NCBI GenBank assembly: GCA_025141675.1
Contig: CP081161.1
Coordinates: 842,001 to 906,000 of the forward strand
DNA: 64,000 nt
DNA from: Rhodobacteraceae bacterium S2214
GTDB taxonomy: Bacteria > Pseudomonadota > Alphaproteobacteria > Rhodobacterales > Rhodobacteraceae
Reading direction: 5' to 3'
The notes beneath the pieces were generated by a model that ran no database searches, had not been told where the DNA came from, and saw nothing but the letters and a program-made list of their open reading frames with translations. Position numbers and translations under genes: made by a program. This document shows positions 52,590 through 61,355 of the stretch, piece after piece; the stretch's first letter is position 1, and every line of letters begins with the position of its first letter.

Positions 52590-53613
52590 AACTATCTTCT
52601 TGGCGCTATGCCCGATCATGGCACAAGCCCAAGGGTTTGCCGGCCTCGGCGGTGACGCGGACGGGTTCAGCGTACCGACGCCGGATCCTGTGTTTGATTT
52701 CCCCACAGACCACGGTCCGCACAACGACTACCGCATCGAATGGTGGTATCTGACGGCGAACCTGCAAGCCGAAGACGGCACCGACTACGGCCTGCAATGG
52801 ACGTTGTTCCGGTCCGCTTTGGCCCCCGAAGCAGGCGCAGGTTGGACCGCCCCACAACTGTGGATGGGGCACGCGGCTGTCACCACGCCAACCGACCACT
52901 ACGTCACCGAACGGATCGGGCGCGGCGGGATCGGGCAGGCGGGTGTGACAGCGGACCCGTTTGAAGCATGGATCGACGATTGGACTTTGGTAGGGAATTG
53001 GACGACGCTGGACATGACCGCCAGTGGCCCTGATTTCGCCTACGACATGGACCTGACCGCGCAAGGCCCGCTGATCTTTCACGGCGACGCTGGCTATTCT
53101 GTGAAATCGGCGGGGGGGCAGGCGTCCTATTACTATTCTCAACCCTATTTCGACATCGCAGGTACGCTTACCTTGCCTGACGGGCAGGTCGCAGTCACGG
53201 GCAGCGCATGGCTCGACCGCGAATGGTCATCGCAACCGTTGGCCGCGGATCAAACTGGCTGGGACTGGTTTTCGCTCTCGTTCGATGACGGGACCAAGAT
53301 GATGGGCTTCCTGCTGCGTCAATCCGACGGCAGTGCCTATTCGTCGGCCACTTGGATCGACAGCGATGGGACGACAACCGCCTACCCAGACGGTGCGTTT
53401 CAGGCCGAACCGCTGGCTATGTCCGATACCAGCGGCGCAACTGTTCCGACGACATGGCGGGTCCAATTGGCCGACAAGGGCGTCGATGCAACGGTGACGG
53501 CCATCAACACAGACGCATGGATGACAACATCAGTGCCCTATTGGGAAGGACCGGTGCGGATCACAGGTAGCCACACAGGTCGCGGATATTTGGAGATGAC
53601 AGGCTATGAATAA
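52579..53613 (+). CDS. AttH/CrtC-like lipocalin-domain secreted protein
   Basis: This 344-residue periplasmic protein has an N-terminal signal peptide (MNVKTIFLALCPIMAQAQG). It belongs to the predicted secreted hydrolase group related to carotenoid 1,2-hydratase (AttH, COG5621 type). Landmarks are DFPTDHGPHNDYRIEWWYLT, QWTLFRSAL, and VTGSAWLDREWSSQPL with the WLDREW motif. The fold is two lipocalin-like barrels that bind hydrophobic ligands. The 11-bp overlap with the permease gene shows it works with the exporter, perhaps receiving its substrate. Its 3' end overlaps the PNPOx-like gene by 8 bp. Confidence 0.9.
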   Translation: MNVKTIFLALCPIMAQAQGFAGLGGDADGFSVPTPDPVFDFPTDHGPHNDYRIEWWYLTANLQAEDGTDYGLQWTLFRSALAPEAGAGWTAPQLWMGHAAVTTPTDHYVTERIGRGGIGQAGVTADPFEAWIDDWTLVGNWTTLDMTASGPDFAYDMDLTAQGPLIFHGDAGYSVKSAGGQASYYYSQPYFDIAGTLTLPDGQVAVTGSAWLDREWSSQPLAADQTGWDWFSLSFDDGTKMMGFLLRQSDGSAYSSATWIDSDGTTTAYPDGAFQAEPLAMSDTSGATVPTTWRVQLADKGVDATVTAINTDAWMTTSVPYWEGPVRITGSHTGRGYLEMTGYE

Positions 53614-54151
53614 CTGGTGGGAAACGCTCGACGGGACACAGGCGCAGGTATGGGATCGGCTGACGCAAGGGGCGGCTGAGCGGGCGCATGTGGCATTAGG
53701 GACCGTCAGCATCGACGGCCAGCCAGAGGTGCGGACCGTGGTGCTGCGTGACGTCGATCCGAAAACACGCAACTTGGAACTCTACACCGATCTGCAGTCC
53801 GACAAAATCACCAGCCTGCGTAACAATCCAAAGGCGGCGATCCACCTTTGGGATGCTGACCTCGCGCTGCAAATCCGCGTGCAAGCTGACGTCGCGATAT
53901 TAACCGGTGATGCGGTCATGGACCGTTGGAACGCCGTGCCGGATCATTCCAAAAACAGCTATGGGATCACGCCGGCACCCGGCCAGCCAATCCCCGAAAG
54001 CACCGCCTACACAAAGAAACCCGATCCCGCCGTCTTTGCCGTCCTATCCTGTCAGGCGACCCATATTGACACGGTATATCTCGGTGACATCCATCGGCGT
54101 GCGGCTTTCTCACAGGTCGGTGACTGGACCGGAAAGTGGCTAGCGCCGTAA
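53606..54151 (+). CDS. Pyridoxamine 5'-phosphate oxidase family flavoprotein
   Basis: This 181-residue protein has the split-barrel FMN-binding fold. ALGTVSIDGQPEVRTVVLRD at about 30-50 and LELYTDLQSDKITSLRNNPK are typical of the PNPOx-like group that includes HugZ and general stress proteins. AIHLWDADLALQIRVQADVA supplies another strand pair. The C-terminal substrate region of true PdxH is not evident, so it probably is not the vitamin B6 enzyme. It overlaps the AttH-like gene by 8 bp, which makes it the fourth gene of that operon; the link in function is unclear. Confidence 0.88.
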   Translation: MNNWWETLDGTQAQVWDRLTQGAAERAHVALGTVSIDGQPEVRTVVLRDVDPKTRNLELYTDLQSDKITSLRNNPKAAIHLWDADLALQIRVQADVAILTGDAVMDRWNAVPDHSKNSYGITPAPGQPIPESTAYTKKPDPAVFAVLSCQATHIDTVYLGDIHRRAAFSQVGDWTGKWLAP

Positions 54152-54176
54152 CAATCGCGCCGCTATCAAACGAGGC

Positions 54177-56345
54177 ATGAATACACAGCTCCCCCAAACC
54201 CGTGATCTTGTTCTTGTTGGCGGTGGTCACACCCATGCGCTTGTGCTGCGATCATGGGCGATGAAACCGCTACCCGGCGTGCGCCTGACGGTCATCAATC
54301 CGGGACCAACGGCACCCTATTCGGGCATGCTGCCGGGGTTCGTTGCAGGGCATTACACGCGGGACGAACTGGACATCGATCTGGTGCAGCTTGGCCGCTT
54401 TGCGAGCGCACGGGTCATTCTTGGGGCGGTTGATCATATCGACGTGGCAGCCAAAACCATCAGCGTGCCGGGGCGTCCACCGATTGCCTATGACGTGACC
54501 GCCGTTGATGTGGGGATCACATCGACAATGCCGTCGCTGAAAGGCTTCACGGAAAATGCCATTCCAGCCAAGCCTTTGGGCAAATTCGCAAGCCGCTGGG
54601 ACGCCTTCCGTGCAACGGCAAAGAACCCGCATATCGCGATCATCGGTGGCGGCGTTGCAGGAGCAGAGCTTGCCATGGCGATGGCGCATGCCCTACGCCG
54701 CGACGGGTCCGATGCCGCCGTGGTCCAGCTTGTGGATCGGGGCCGCGTCCTGAAAGATCTAGGGTCCGTGGCCAAAGGTAAAGTGCTCGCCGCGCTGGAA
54801 ACTCAAGGCGTCACGCTCATTGAAAACGCAGACGTTGCTGAAATCGCGGCGCACGGCGTGATCCTGACGGACGGCACGCTGATCAAATCCGACTTCACCA
54901 CCGGTGCGGCGGGCGCAAAACCGCATGACTGGGTGGCGGGGCTTGATCTGGACATCCACGAAGGCTTCATCACCGTCAACGACAAGCTGCAATCTAGCAA
55001 TCCGGATGTTTTTGCGGTCGGCGATTGTGCGCACCTTAGCTTCGATCCGCGTCCAAAGGCGGGCGTCTATGCTGTCCGCGAAGCGCCGGTTTTATTCGAT
55101 AACCTTCAGGCCCATTTGTCTGGGCGTGATCTGCGGGCGTATAAGCCGCAAAAGGATTACCTAAAACTGATCTCGCTTGGCGGGAAATCAGCGCTCGCTG
55201 AAAAGTTCGGAACGGCACGGCAGGGGCCGTTGTTGTGGAAGCTCAAGAACCACATCGACCGAACCTTTATGAACCAGTTCGACGGGCTCAGCCCGATGGC
55301 CTTGCCTGATCTGCCGGAAACGATCGCGCTGGGCGTGCGTGAAACGCTTGGTGACAAACCCATGTGTGGCGGATGCGGGTCAAAGGTCGGGCGCGGGGCG
55401 TTGCGGAACGTGCTGTCTCACCTGCCACACACGCAAAGGAACGACATCCAATCCGTCGCGGGTGATGATGCTGCAATCGTGCAAACGGGTGGCGCGACCC
55501 AAGTCATATCGACGGACCACCTGCGTGCCATGATCGACGATCCGGTCATGATGACGCGTATCGCAGCCGTTCACGCGCTGGGCGATATCTGGGCGATGGG
55601 GGCGCAGCCACAAGCCGCGACCGCAACGATCATCCTACCGCGCACGTCAGAGATATTGCAGGAACGCGCCTTGGCCGAAATCATGGCCACAGCGCATGAT
55701 GTTTTCGCCGATGCAGGTGCCGCTATCGTCGGCGGACACACGTCGCAAGGTGACGCGCTGACTATTGGTTTCACGGTCACGGGGCTGGTGGACGGACAGC
55801 CGATCACGCTGAAAGGTGCCAAAAAGGGCGACGCGCTGATCATAACAAAACCCATCGGGTCCGGCGTGATCATGGCGGCAGAAATGCAATGCAAAGCGGC
55901 AGGCGCAGACGTCGCAGCCGCATTGCACCAGATGGTGCAAGGGCAGGCGGACGCGGCGGCGGTGTTAAAAGACGCGCATGCGATGACCGACGTCACAGGC
56001 TTCGGGCTTGCGGGGCATTTGGCGGGTATCTGCGAGGCGTCTGGCGTCGGTGCAGAAGTCACCTTAACGGACGTGCCGTTGATGCAGGGCGCGCGCACAT
56101 TGGCAGAAGCTGGGCAGCAGTCCTCATTGTTCGATTCCAACAAGGCGGGTGTGGCAGGCGTTGAATGCACGAACTCCGCGCTGTCAGACCTGATGTTCGA
56201 CCCGCAAACCGCAGGTGGATTGCTCGCCGCTGTTGACCCGTCACAAGCCGCTGATGTCATCGCAAAGTTGAAACAGGCCGGATATCCAGCCGCGCAGATC
56301 GGGACGATCACGGATCAGGTCGGGCGGATCATTCTGCGCGATTAA
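54177..56345 (+). CDS. selD: Selenide, water dikinase fused to an NADH-dehydrogenase-like FAD domain
   Basis: This 722-residue fusion makes selenophosphate from selenide and ATP. Residues 1-370 form a pyridine-nucleotide-disulfide/NDH-2-like flavoprotein: DLVLVGGGHTHALVL, IAIIGGGVAGAELAMA and VFAVGDCAHLS. From about 390 it is SelD: MCGGCGSKVG with Cys397 and Cys400, SVAGDDAAIV, ALGDIWAMGAQP, AIVGGHTSQGDAL and a PurM-like C-terminal domain. No selenocysteine is needed, as Cys fills the catalytic site. The flavin domain may supply reduced selenide. It is convergent with mnmH and overlaps it by 17 bp, which defines the use of the product: 2-selenouridine in tRNA. No selA or selB is visible. Confidence 0.95.
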   Translation: MNTQLPQTRDLVLVGGGHTHALVLRSWAMKPLPGVRLTVINPGPTAPYSGMLPGFVAGHYTRDELDIDLVQLGRFASARVILGAVDHIDVAAKTISVPGRPPIAYDVTAVDVGITSTMPSLKGFTENAIPAKPLGKFASRWDAFRATAKNPHIAIIGGGVAGAELAMAMAHALRRDGSDAAVVQLVDRGRVLKDLGSVAKGKVLAALETQGVTLIENADVAEIAAHGVILTDGTLIKSDFTTGAAGAKPHDWVAGLDLDIHEGFITVNDKLQSSNPDVFAVGDCAHLSFDPRPKAGVYAVREAPVLFDNLQAHLSGRDLRAYKPQKDYLKLISLGGKSALAEKFGTARQGPLLWKLKNHIDRTFMNQFDGLSPMALPDLPETIALGVRETLGDKPMCGGCGSKVGRGALRNVLSHLPHTQRNDIQSVAGDDAAIVQTGGATQVISTDHLRAMIDDPVMMTRIAAVHALGDIWAMGAQPQAATATIILPRTSEILQERALAEIMATAHDVFADAGAAIVGGHTSQGDALTIGFTVTGLVDGQPITLKGAKKGDALIITKPIGSGVIMAAEMQCKAAGADVAAALHQMVQGQADAAAVLKDAHAMTDVTGFGLAGHLAGICEASGVGAEVTLTDVPLMQGARTLAEAGQQSSLFDSNKAGVAGVECTNSALSDLMFDPQTAGGLLAAVDPSQAADVIAKLKQAGYPAAQIGTITDQVGRIILRD

Positions 56346-57384
56346 TCAACGCGGAGATTTGATCTGCGGTGCGCCGCAACCCGTCGGAATCAAGCGTTTC
56401 GGCGGTGATCTGCCCCAGCAATTGGTGCTCTTGCAATCCACGTGCCTTGTCATAGGCGGGGTCGTAATGCGTTTCCATCAGCGACGCCGCGAAGTTTTGG
56501 AGATCACCAGACACCAGTGCCGCCTGCCAAGCATCCACAACAGCGTGGCCCCGAATATAGCGCATCGGTTGCAGGCGCTCAGACAGCGCAGTCAGATCCG
56601 TCGATACATCCGCGTATGCCTTGGCCAAGTAGGCAGCACGCGTCGCAACTGAGGCTGCGATCATCACACGCGGGGCGGCGCACATGGCTGACCAAACCGA
56701 CGGGGGCAGGTTAATCCGACCAATCTTGCTGCTTTCTGCCTCGATCACGACGGGCATTGATGGATCACAGGCGATAAACGCCTGCGCAAGTGCCGTTTCA
56801 AACGCTTTCTGGGCTGGTTGCGGGGCGTCAGTACCCCCCAATAGCGACCCGCGATGGGCGGCAAGGGATTCCAGATCAATCGTCTGGATACCGCGGTCCC
56901 TAAGATGCCCGAGCACAGCCGTTTTGCCGGTGCCGGTGTTCCCGTCCATCAGAACAATCCGGTGCGGCAACGGCGCCTCATACAGATAGTCATGCACCAA
57001 CCGGCGGTAGCTTTGATAACCACCTGCAATCGTTTCAGCGCGCCACCCGATTTGCTGTAAGATCGACGCAAACGACCCTGACCGTTGACCGCCCCGCCAG
57101 CAATAGACCAACGGCTGCCAACCACCGTCGTGATCGCGCAAAGGTCCGTCCAAATGATCGGCAACATTACGGGCCACCATCGCAGCCCCACGTTTGCGGG
57201 CGCGAAAGGCACTGTCACGGACATACATCGTGCCAATTTCGGCACGTTGATCGTTGCTGAGGGCGGGCAGATTGATCGCACCGGGGACGCGATCTTGCGC
57301 AAATTCCGCAGGTGAACGGACATCAATAATCGTGTCCGCGTTATGGTCTGCAATATCGTGAAGGGTCGCGAATTTGACGGGCAT
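56329..57384 (-). CDS. mnmH: tRNA 2-selenouridine synthase
   Basis: This 351-residue enzyme (SelU/YbbB) replaces sulfur by selenium at wobble 2-thiouridine of Lys, Glu and Gln tRNAs using selenophosphate. The N-terminal rhodanese domain has DTIIDVRSPAEFAQDRVPGA and the active Cys in VYCWRGGQRSGS. A P-loop, LMDGNTGTGKTAVLGHL, starts the second half, with the family's IEAESSKIGR segment. Length is normal. Its 3' end overlaps the 3' end of selD by 17 bp on the opposite strand, so the two selenium genes are tail-to-tail. Their transcripts would be complementary over that stretch. Confidence 0.95.
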   Translation of the reverse strand: MPVKFATLHDIADHNADTIIDVRSPAEFAQDRVPGAINLPALSNDQRAEIGTMYVRDSAFRARKRGAAMVARNVADHLDGPLRDHDGGWQPLVYCWRGGQRSGSFASILQQIGWRAETIAGGYQSYRRLVHDYLYEAPLPHRIVLMDGNTGTGKTAVLGHLRDRGIQTIDLESLAAHRGSLLGGTDAPQPAQKAFETALAQAFIACDPSMPVVIEAESSKIGRINLPPSVWSAMCAAPRVMIAASVATRAAYLAKAYADVSTDLTALSERLQPMRYIRGHAVVDAWQAALVSGDLQNFAASLMETHYDPAYDKARGLQEHQLLGQITAETLDSDGLRRTADQISALINRAE

Positions 57385-57391
57385 GGTGGCC

Positions 57392-58180
57392 TTAATCGGC
57401 TGGGATCAATGGCACCCTGCCAGTCTCGGTCAAGATATAACAGTCCCGACCGACAAACACGGCGGGGATCAACGGGCGGCCATAACCGGCACCTGCGTCC
57501 AGATCGACGCGATTGCCGAAATGGGTCGGTGCCTCTAGCGCTGTGTGGCCGTGCACGACAAGTTTGCCGTGATCGGTTTTATCGTCCAAGAACCCTTCGC
57601 GTATCCAAAGCAGATCTTCGGGGTCTTGGTCGGCTAGTGCGACGCCCGGCATGATGCCTGCGTGCACGAAAAGCAGATCGTCCGTTTCAATGGTCAGCGG
57701 CAACGCATTGATGAAATCAATATGGGCCTGCGGAACAGCCTTTGCTGCGGCCTGCTGTACCTGATCAGGTGTCAACGCACCAGCATCGGTTTGATAGTGC
57801 AGCAGTATTTCCTGTTCGCCACGGGTATGCGCCGCGAAAATGGCTTCGCCTTTAACGCCGTAGGACGCGATCGTATTGGTCCCGCCCAGACGTGGGTTCA
57901 GCCAGTTGATGCCTGAGGCGACACGCGGATCGTGCTGTTTGCCCATCGTGACGAAGTTGGCGAAGAATCGGTCGTGATTGCCCATGATGAAGCGCCAGTT
58001 TTTACCAGCCTTCTGACCCGCAATCAGACGGTCAATCACTGCGCAAGAATTCAGGCCACGATCGGTATAATCACCCAAGAACACGATTTCCGCGTCCGGA
58101 CCGCCATCCTGTTCAATAAGGTCAAGCGCATGGTCGAGCATTTCGATCTGACCGTGAATGTCACCAATTGCGTAGATCAT
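57392..58180 (-). CDS. Metallophosphoesterase (serine/threonine phosphatase-like)
   Basis: This 262-residue calcineurin-type phosphoesterase carries the metal motifs in order: YAIGDIHGQIEML (GDxHG), VFLGDYTDRGLNS (GDxxDRG), FIMGNHDRFF (GNHD), and a later LLFVHAGIMPG and VVHGHTALE (GHTP-like). Enzymes of this set in proteobacteria act on phosphoproteins or on Ap4A-like nucleotides. I chose the ATG at 58180, which starts directly at the first strand. It lies seven bases upstream of mnmH in the same direction, so they are likely co-transcribed. Substrate is unknown. Confidence 0.92.
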   Translation of the reverse strand: MIYAIGDIHGQIEMLDHALDLIEQDGGPDAEIVFLGDYTDRGLNSCAVIDRLIAGQKAGKNWRFIMGNHDRFFANFVTMGKQHDPRVASGINWLNPRLGGTNTIASYGVKGEAIFAAHTRGEQEILLHYQTDAGALTPDQVQQAAAKAVPQAHIDFINALPLTIETDDLLFVHAGIMPGVALADQDPEDLLWIREGFLDDKTDHGKLVVHGHTALEAPTHFGNRVDLDAGAGYGRPLIPAVFVGRDCYILTETGRVPLIPAD

Positions 58181-58261
58181 AAGGTGTGTCCTGAAATTGT
58201 AAGTTACACGCGCGGATAGTGCGGGAGCCTCCGGCGGGGATTTGGAAGACGTCAAAGAAGC

Positions 58262-58290
58262 AAAAGGGCCGCTCAATCAATGAGCGGCCC
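58262..58290 (-). terminator. Intrinsic terminator of serA
   Basis: Read on the minus strand, GGGCCGCTCA (58290-58281), a five-base loop and TGAGCGGCCC (58275-58266) form a perfect 10-bp stem followed by TTTT (58265-58262). It lies eight bases past the serA stop codon. This is the clearest terminator in the window. Confidence 0.93.
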
Positions 58291-58297
58291 GCTTGGC

Positions 58298-59893
58298 TTA
58301 CACCTCGAATTTGAGGGTTTTGATTTTCTGGAACAGGCCGGTATCTGCTAACGCCTTCAGCGCATCGGCTGGCACAGGTTCATCGACGTAAAGCATCGCA
58401 ATGGCCTGCTCTTTCGCGGCGGACCGGCCAAGAGTAAAGTTCGCGATGTTGACGTCATGCGCACCAAGCGTTTGACCCAAGGACCCGATGATGCCCGGTA
58501 CGTCTTTGTTGGTCGTGTAGAGCATATGTTCACCGATCTCGGCGTCGATGTTGATGCCTTTGATCTGGATAAAGCGTGGCTTACCGTCGCTAAACACTGT
58601 GCCCGCGATGGACCGTTCCATTTCGTCAGTCACAACGGTCACTTTCACGTAGCCGTCGAATGTGCCGGACTGGTCCTGCTTTGTTGTGGACACCTGAATG
58701 CCGCGTTCTTTTGCAATCACAGGAGCGGAGACCATGTTCGTATCCGGGTTCACCTTTTTCATGATGCCTGCGATGACAGCTGCTGTCAGCGCTTTGAGGT
58801 TCATGTCGGATGCTTCGCCGTCGAACAAGATGTTGATCGCTTTGATCGGCTCGTCAGTCACCTGACCGGCAAAGTTACCAAGGTGGCCGGACAGTTTGAT
58901 CCATGGGCCCATGATCTTCGCTTCTTCTGCCGTGACGGACGGCATGTTCAGCGCGTTGGACACCGCACCTGTCAGCAGGTAGTCGGACATCTGTTCTGCG
59001 ACCTGAAGGGCCACGTTTTCTTGGGCTTCGGTTGTTGCAGCACCAAGGTGCGGTGTGCAGACGACGTTCGGCAGGTTGAACAGCGGGCTGTCAGTTGCGG
59101 GTTCAACCGCGAAGACGTCAAACGCAGCACCAGCCACGTGGCCGGATTTCAATGCCTCAGCCAGTGCTTCCTCATCGACCAGACCACCACGGGCGCAGTT
59201 GACGATACGCACGCCTTTTTTAGTTTTCGCGATGTTTTCTTTCGACAGAATGTTGGCTGTCTGATCCGTGAACGGCACGTGCAGCGTGATGAAATCAGCG
59301 TTTGCCAGCAGTTCGTCGAGTTCGACCTTCTTCACGCCCATCTCGTTGGCTTTGTCTTCGCCAAGGAACGGATCGTAGGCCATGACTTTCATGGACAGGC
59401 CTTTTGCACGGTCACACACGATCCCGCCGATGTTGCCTGCGCCGATCACGCCAAGCGTTTTGCCCGTCAGTTCAACACCCATGAACTTGGACTTTTCCCA
59501 TTTACCCGCGTGGGTAGATGCGGATGCCTCCGGGATTTGACGCGCAACAGCGAACATCATTGCAATAGCATGTTCAGCCGTGGTGATCATGTTGCCGAAT
59601 GGCGTGTTCATGACAATGATACCGGCTTTGGATGCCGCTTCTTTGTCGATGTTGTCGGTGCCGATACCGGCGCGGCCGATGACCTTCAGGTTCGTGGCGG
59701 CCTCGATGATTTTCTGGGTCGCTTTAGTCGCAGAGCGGATCGCAAGACCGTCGTAATGCGGGATCGCGGCCAGCAGCAGGTCCTTGTCTTTGCCAAGGTC
59801 AGGCTGGAAATCAACGTCGATGCCTCGGTCTTTGAAAATCTGGACTGCGGCAGCAGAGAGTTTGTCGGAAATCAGTACTTTAGGAGCGGCCAT
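58298..59893 (-). CDS. serA: D-3-phosphoglycerate dehydrogenase
   Basis: This 531-residue enzyme performs the first step of serine synthesis from 3-phosphoglycerate. The N-terminal substrate domain begins APKVLISDKLSAAAVQIFKD. The NAD-binding domain has TLGVIGAGNIGGIVCDRAKG, catalytic Arg in NCARGGLVDEEAL and His in TPHLGAATTEAQ. A long intervening ASB domain and a C-terminal ACT domain (VPGIIGSLGQTLGAHDVNIA) make it the long-form type I enzyme. It lies 75 bp downstream of serC on the same strand and ends at a strong terminator. An uninterrupted frame on the opposite strand is a coding shadow. Confidence 0.97.
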   Translation of the reverse strand: MAAPKVLISDKLSAAAVQIFKDRGIDVDFQPDLGKDKDLLLAAIPHYDGLAIRSATKATQKIIEAATNLKVIGRAGIGTDNIDKEAASKAGIIVMNTPFGNMITTAEHAIAMMFAVARQIPEASASTHAGKWEKSKFMGVELTGKTLGVIGAGNIGGIVCDRAKGLSMKVMAYDPFLGEDKANEMGVKKVELDELLANADFITLHVPFTDQTANILSKENIAKTKKGVRIVNCARGGLVDEEALAEALKSGHVAGAAFDVFAVEPATDSPLFNLPNVVCTPHLGAATTEAQENVALQVAEQMSDYLLTGAVSNALNMPSVTAEEAKIMGPWIKLSGHLGNFAGQVTDEPIKAINILFDGEASDMNLKALTAAVIAGIMKKVNPDTNMVSAPVIAKERGIQVSTTKQDQSGTFDGYVKVTVVTDEMERSIAGTVFSDGKPRFIQIKGINIDAEIGEHMLYTTNKDVPGIIGSLGQTLGAHDVNIANFTLGRSAAKEQAIAMLYVDEPVPADALKALADTGLFQKIKTLKFEV

Positions 59894-59968
59894 TGGAATG
59901 GTCCTTCAACTTGTGTGATATGTGCCACCCCATCAGCGGGGTGGCGAATTTTCTGGAAAGGTCGGGCG

Positions 59969-61108
59969 TTAGGCCGCGATTTCAACTTCGAACGCCCACG
60001 CGAGCCATGGCAGCATGGCCGCGATGTCGGATGTTTCCACAGTCGCACCACACCAGATCCGCAGACCGGCAGGGGCATCGCGATACGCACCGATGTCCAA
60101 AGCGACGTCTTCGTCAGCCAGACGTTTTGCAACGGCTTTGGCGAATGCTGCACCGTCTGTGATCCGGTCGTCTGTGAACTTCAGGCAAACAGATGTGTTC
60201 GACCGTGTCGCGTCATCTTCGGCGAGGTTCGCGATCCAGTCGTTCGCATCGCAGAAATCAAAGATCGCTTGCGCGTTGGCATTGGCGCGGTCTTGCAGGG
60301 CTTTCAGACCACCGATGTCTTGCGCCCACTTCAGCGCAACAAGGTAATCTTCAACAGCCAGCATGGATGGCGTGTTGATGGTTTCGCCGCGGAAGATGCC
60401 TTCGATCAATTTGCCACCCTTTGTCAGGCGGAAAATCTTTGGCAGTGGCCACGCAGGTGTGTAGTTTTCCAAACGCTCAACAGCGCGTGGGGACAGGATC
60501 AGCATGCCGTGTGCAGCCTCGCCGCCCATGACTTTCTGCCAAGAGAACGTCGTCACATCCAGCTTGTCCCATGGCAGGTCTTGGGCAAACGCAGCGGATG
60601 TCGCGTCGCACAATGTCAGACCCGCACGGTCCGCAGGGATCGCATCGCCATTTGGCATCCGCACACCGGATGTTGTGCCGTTCCATGTAAAGCAGACGTC
60701 GTTGTCATAGTTCAACGCAGCCATATCAACGATGTGACCGTAGTCTGCGGTATGTGTTTTGGCTTCGATCTTCAGCTGCTTGACCACGTCAGTGACCCAG
60801 CCAGCGCCGAACGATTCCCATGCGACCATTTCCGCAGGACGTTCGCCCAGCATAGACCACATCGCCATTTCAAAAGCGCCAGTGTCAGATGCAGGCACGA
60901 TCCCGATGCGGTAATCAGCGGGGATGCCGAGGATGTCGCGTGTCAGGTCAATGGCTTCTGCCAGTTTGGATTTGCCAATAGCGGCACGGTGCGAGCGGCC
61001 CAAAGGCGCGTCAGCAAGCTTGTCCAATGAAAAAACAGGGGGTTTGGCACATGGGCCAGAAGAAAAACGTGCGTTCGCCGGGCGCACAGCCGGTGGTGTC
61101 GTGACCAT
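59969..61108 (-). CDS. serC: Phosphoserine aminotransferase
   Basis: This 379-residue PLP enzyme performs the second step of serine synthesis. It is of the alphaproteobacterial type (related to archaeal SerC). The start region has [16 protein letters not shown], then [20 protein letters not shown]. The PLP lysine is in [16 protein letters not shown], and [17 protein letters not shown] lies downstream. I chose the ATG at 61108 with GTGAGGAT upstream. The 135 bp before it show pairing potential and may form a regulatory leader. It is divergent from serB and followed by serA, so all three serine genes are clustered. Confidence 0.96.
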   Translation of the reverse strand: MVTTPPAVRPANARFSSGPCAKPPVFSLDKLADAPLGRSHRAAIGKSKLAEAIDLTRDILGIPADYRIGIVPASDTGAFEMAMWSMLGERPAEMVAWESFGAGWVTDVVKQLKIEAKTHTADYGHIVDMAALNYDNDVCFTWNGTTSGVRMPNGDAIPADRAGLTLCDATSAAFAQDLPWDKLDVTTFSWQKVMGGEAAHGMLILSPRAVERLENYTPAWPLPKIFRLTKGGKLIEGIFRGETINTPSMLAVEDYLVALKWAQDIGGLKALQDRANANAQAIFDFCDANDWIANLAEDDATRSNTSVCLKFTDDRITDGAAFAKAVAKRLADEDVALDIGAYRDAPAGLRIWCGATVETSDIAAMLPWLAWAFEVEIAA

Positions 61109-61243
61109 TACTGGTATCCTCACAGATATATGCCCTTCGTTGGGGAAGGGTGTCCCGCTGATCGGAATAGGGGCAAGGCGTCGCGGCGACAACAGTGAAA
61201 ATGACGCGGTTGCCGATTCTTTTGTCGGTTTTGGTCGATACAT
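61109..61243 (-). ncRNA. Candidate structured leader of serC (serC RNA motif-like)
   Basis: On the minus strand the leader contains a CGCGACGCCTTGCCCC stretch, then a hairpin in which CCCTTC (61150-61145) pairs with GAAGGG (61138-61133). GGCATATA and the ribosome-binding site follow. A conserved 5'-UTR element named the serC motif is known upstream of serC in alphaproteobacteria; position and hairpin next to the Shine-Dalgarno fit, but I match it only by memory. Confidence 0.4.
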
Positions 61244-61355
61244 GGTGCGGATCGGAAACTTGGTGCTTGGCGTTGCTGGTCGTGCTGTTTGCGTTTATTT
61301 GGCGAAGGGAAGCAGGCAGACCGCACTGTAGAATAGACGGCGTAAGGACTTTGAA

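Noticed and set aside
58457..61030. Open frame of 857 codons on the plus strand opposite serA and serC
   Set aside because: It lies wholly antisense to two well-supported genes, is rich in Arg, His, Cys and Phe as expected from the complement of GC-biased codons, and shows no domain.
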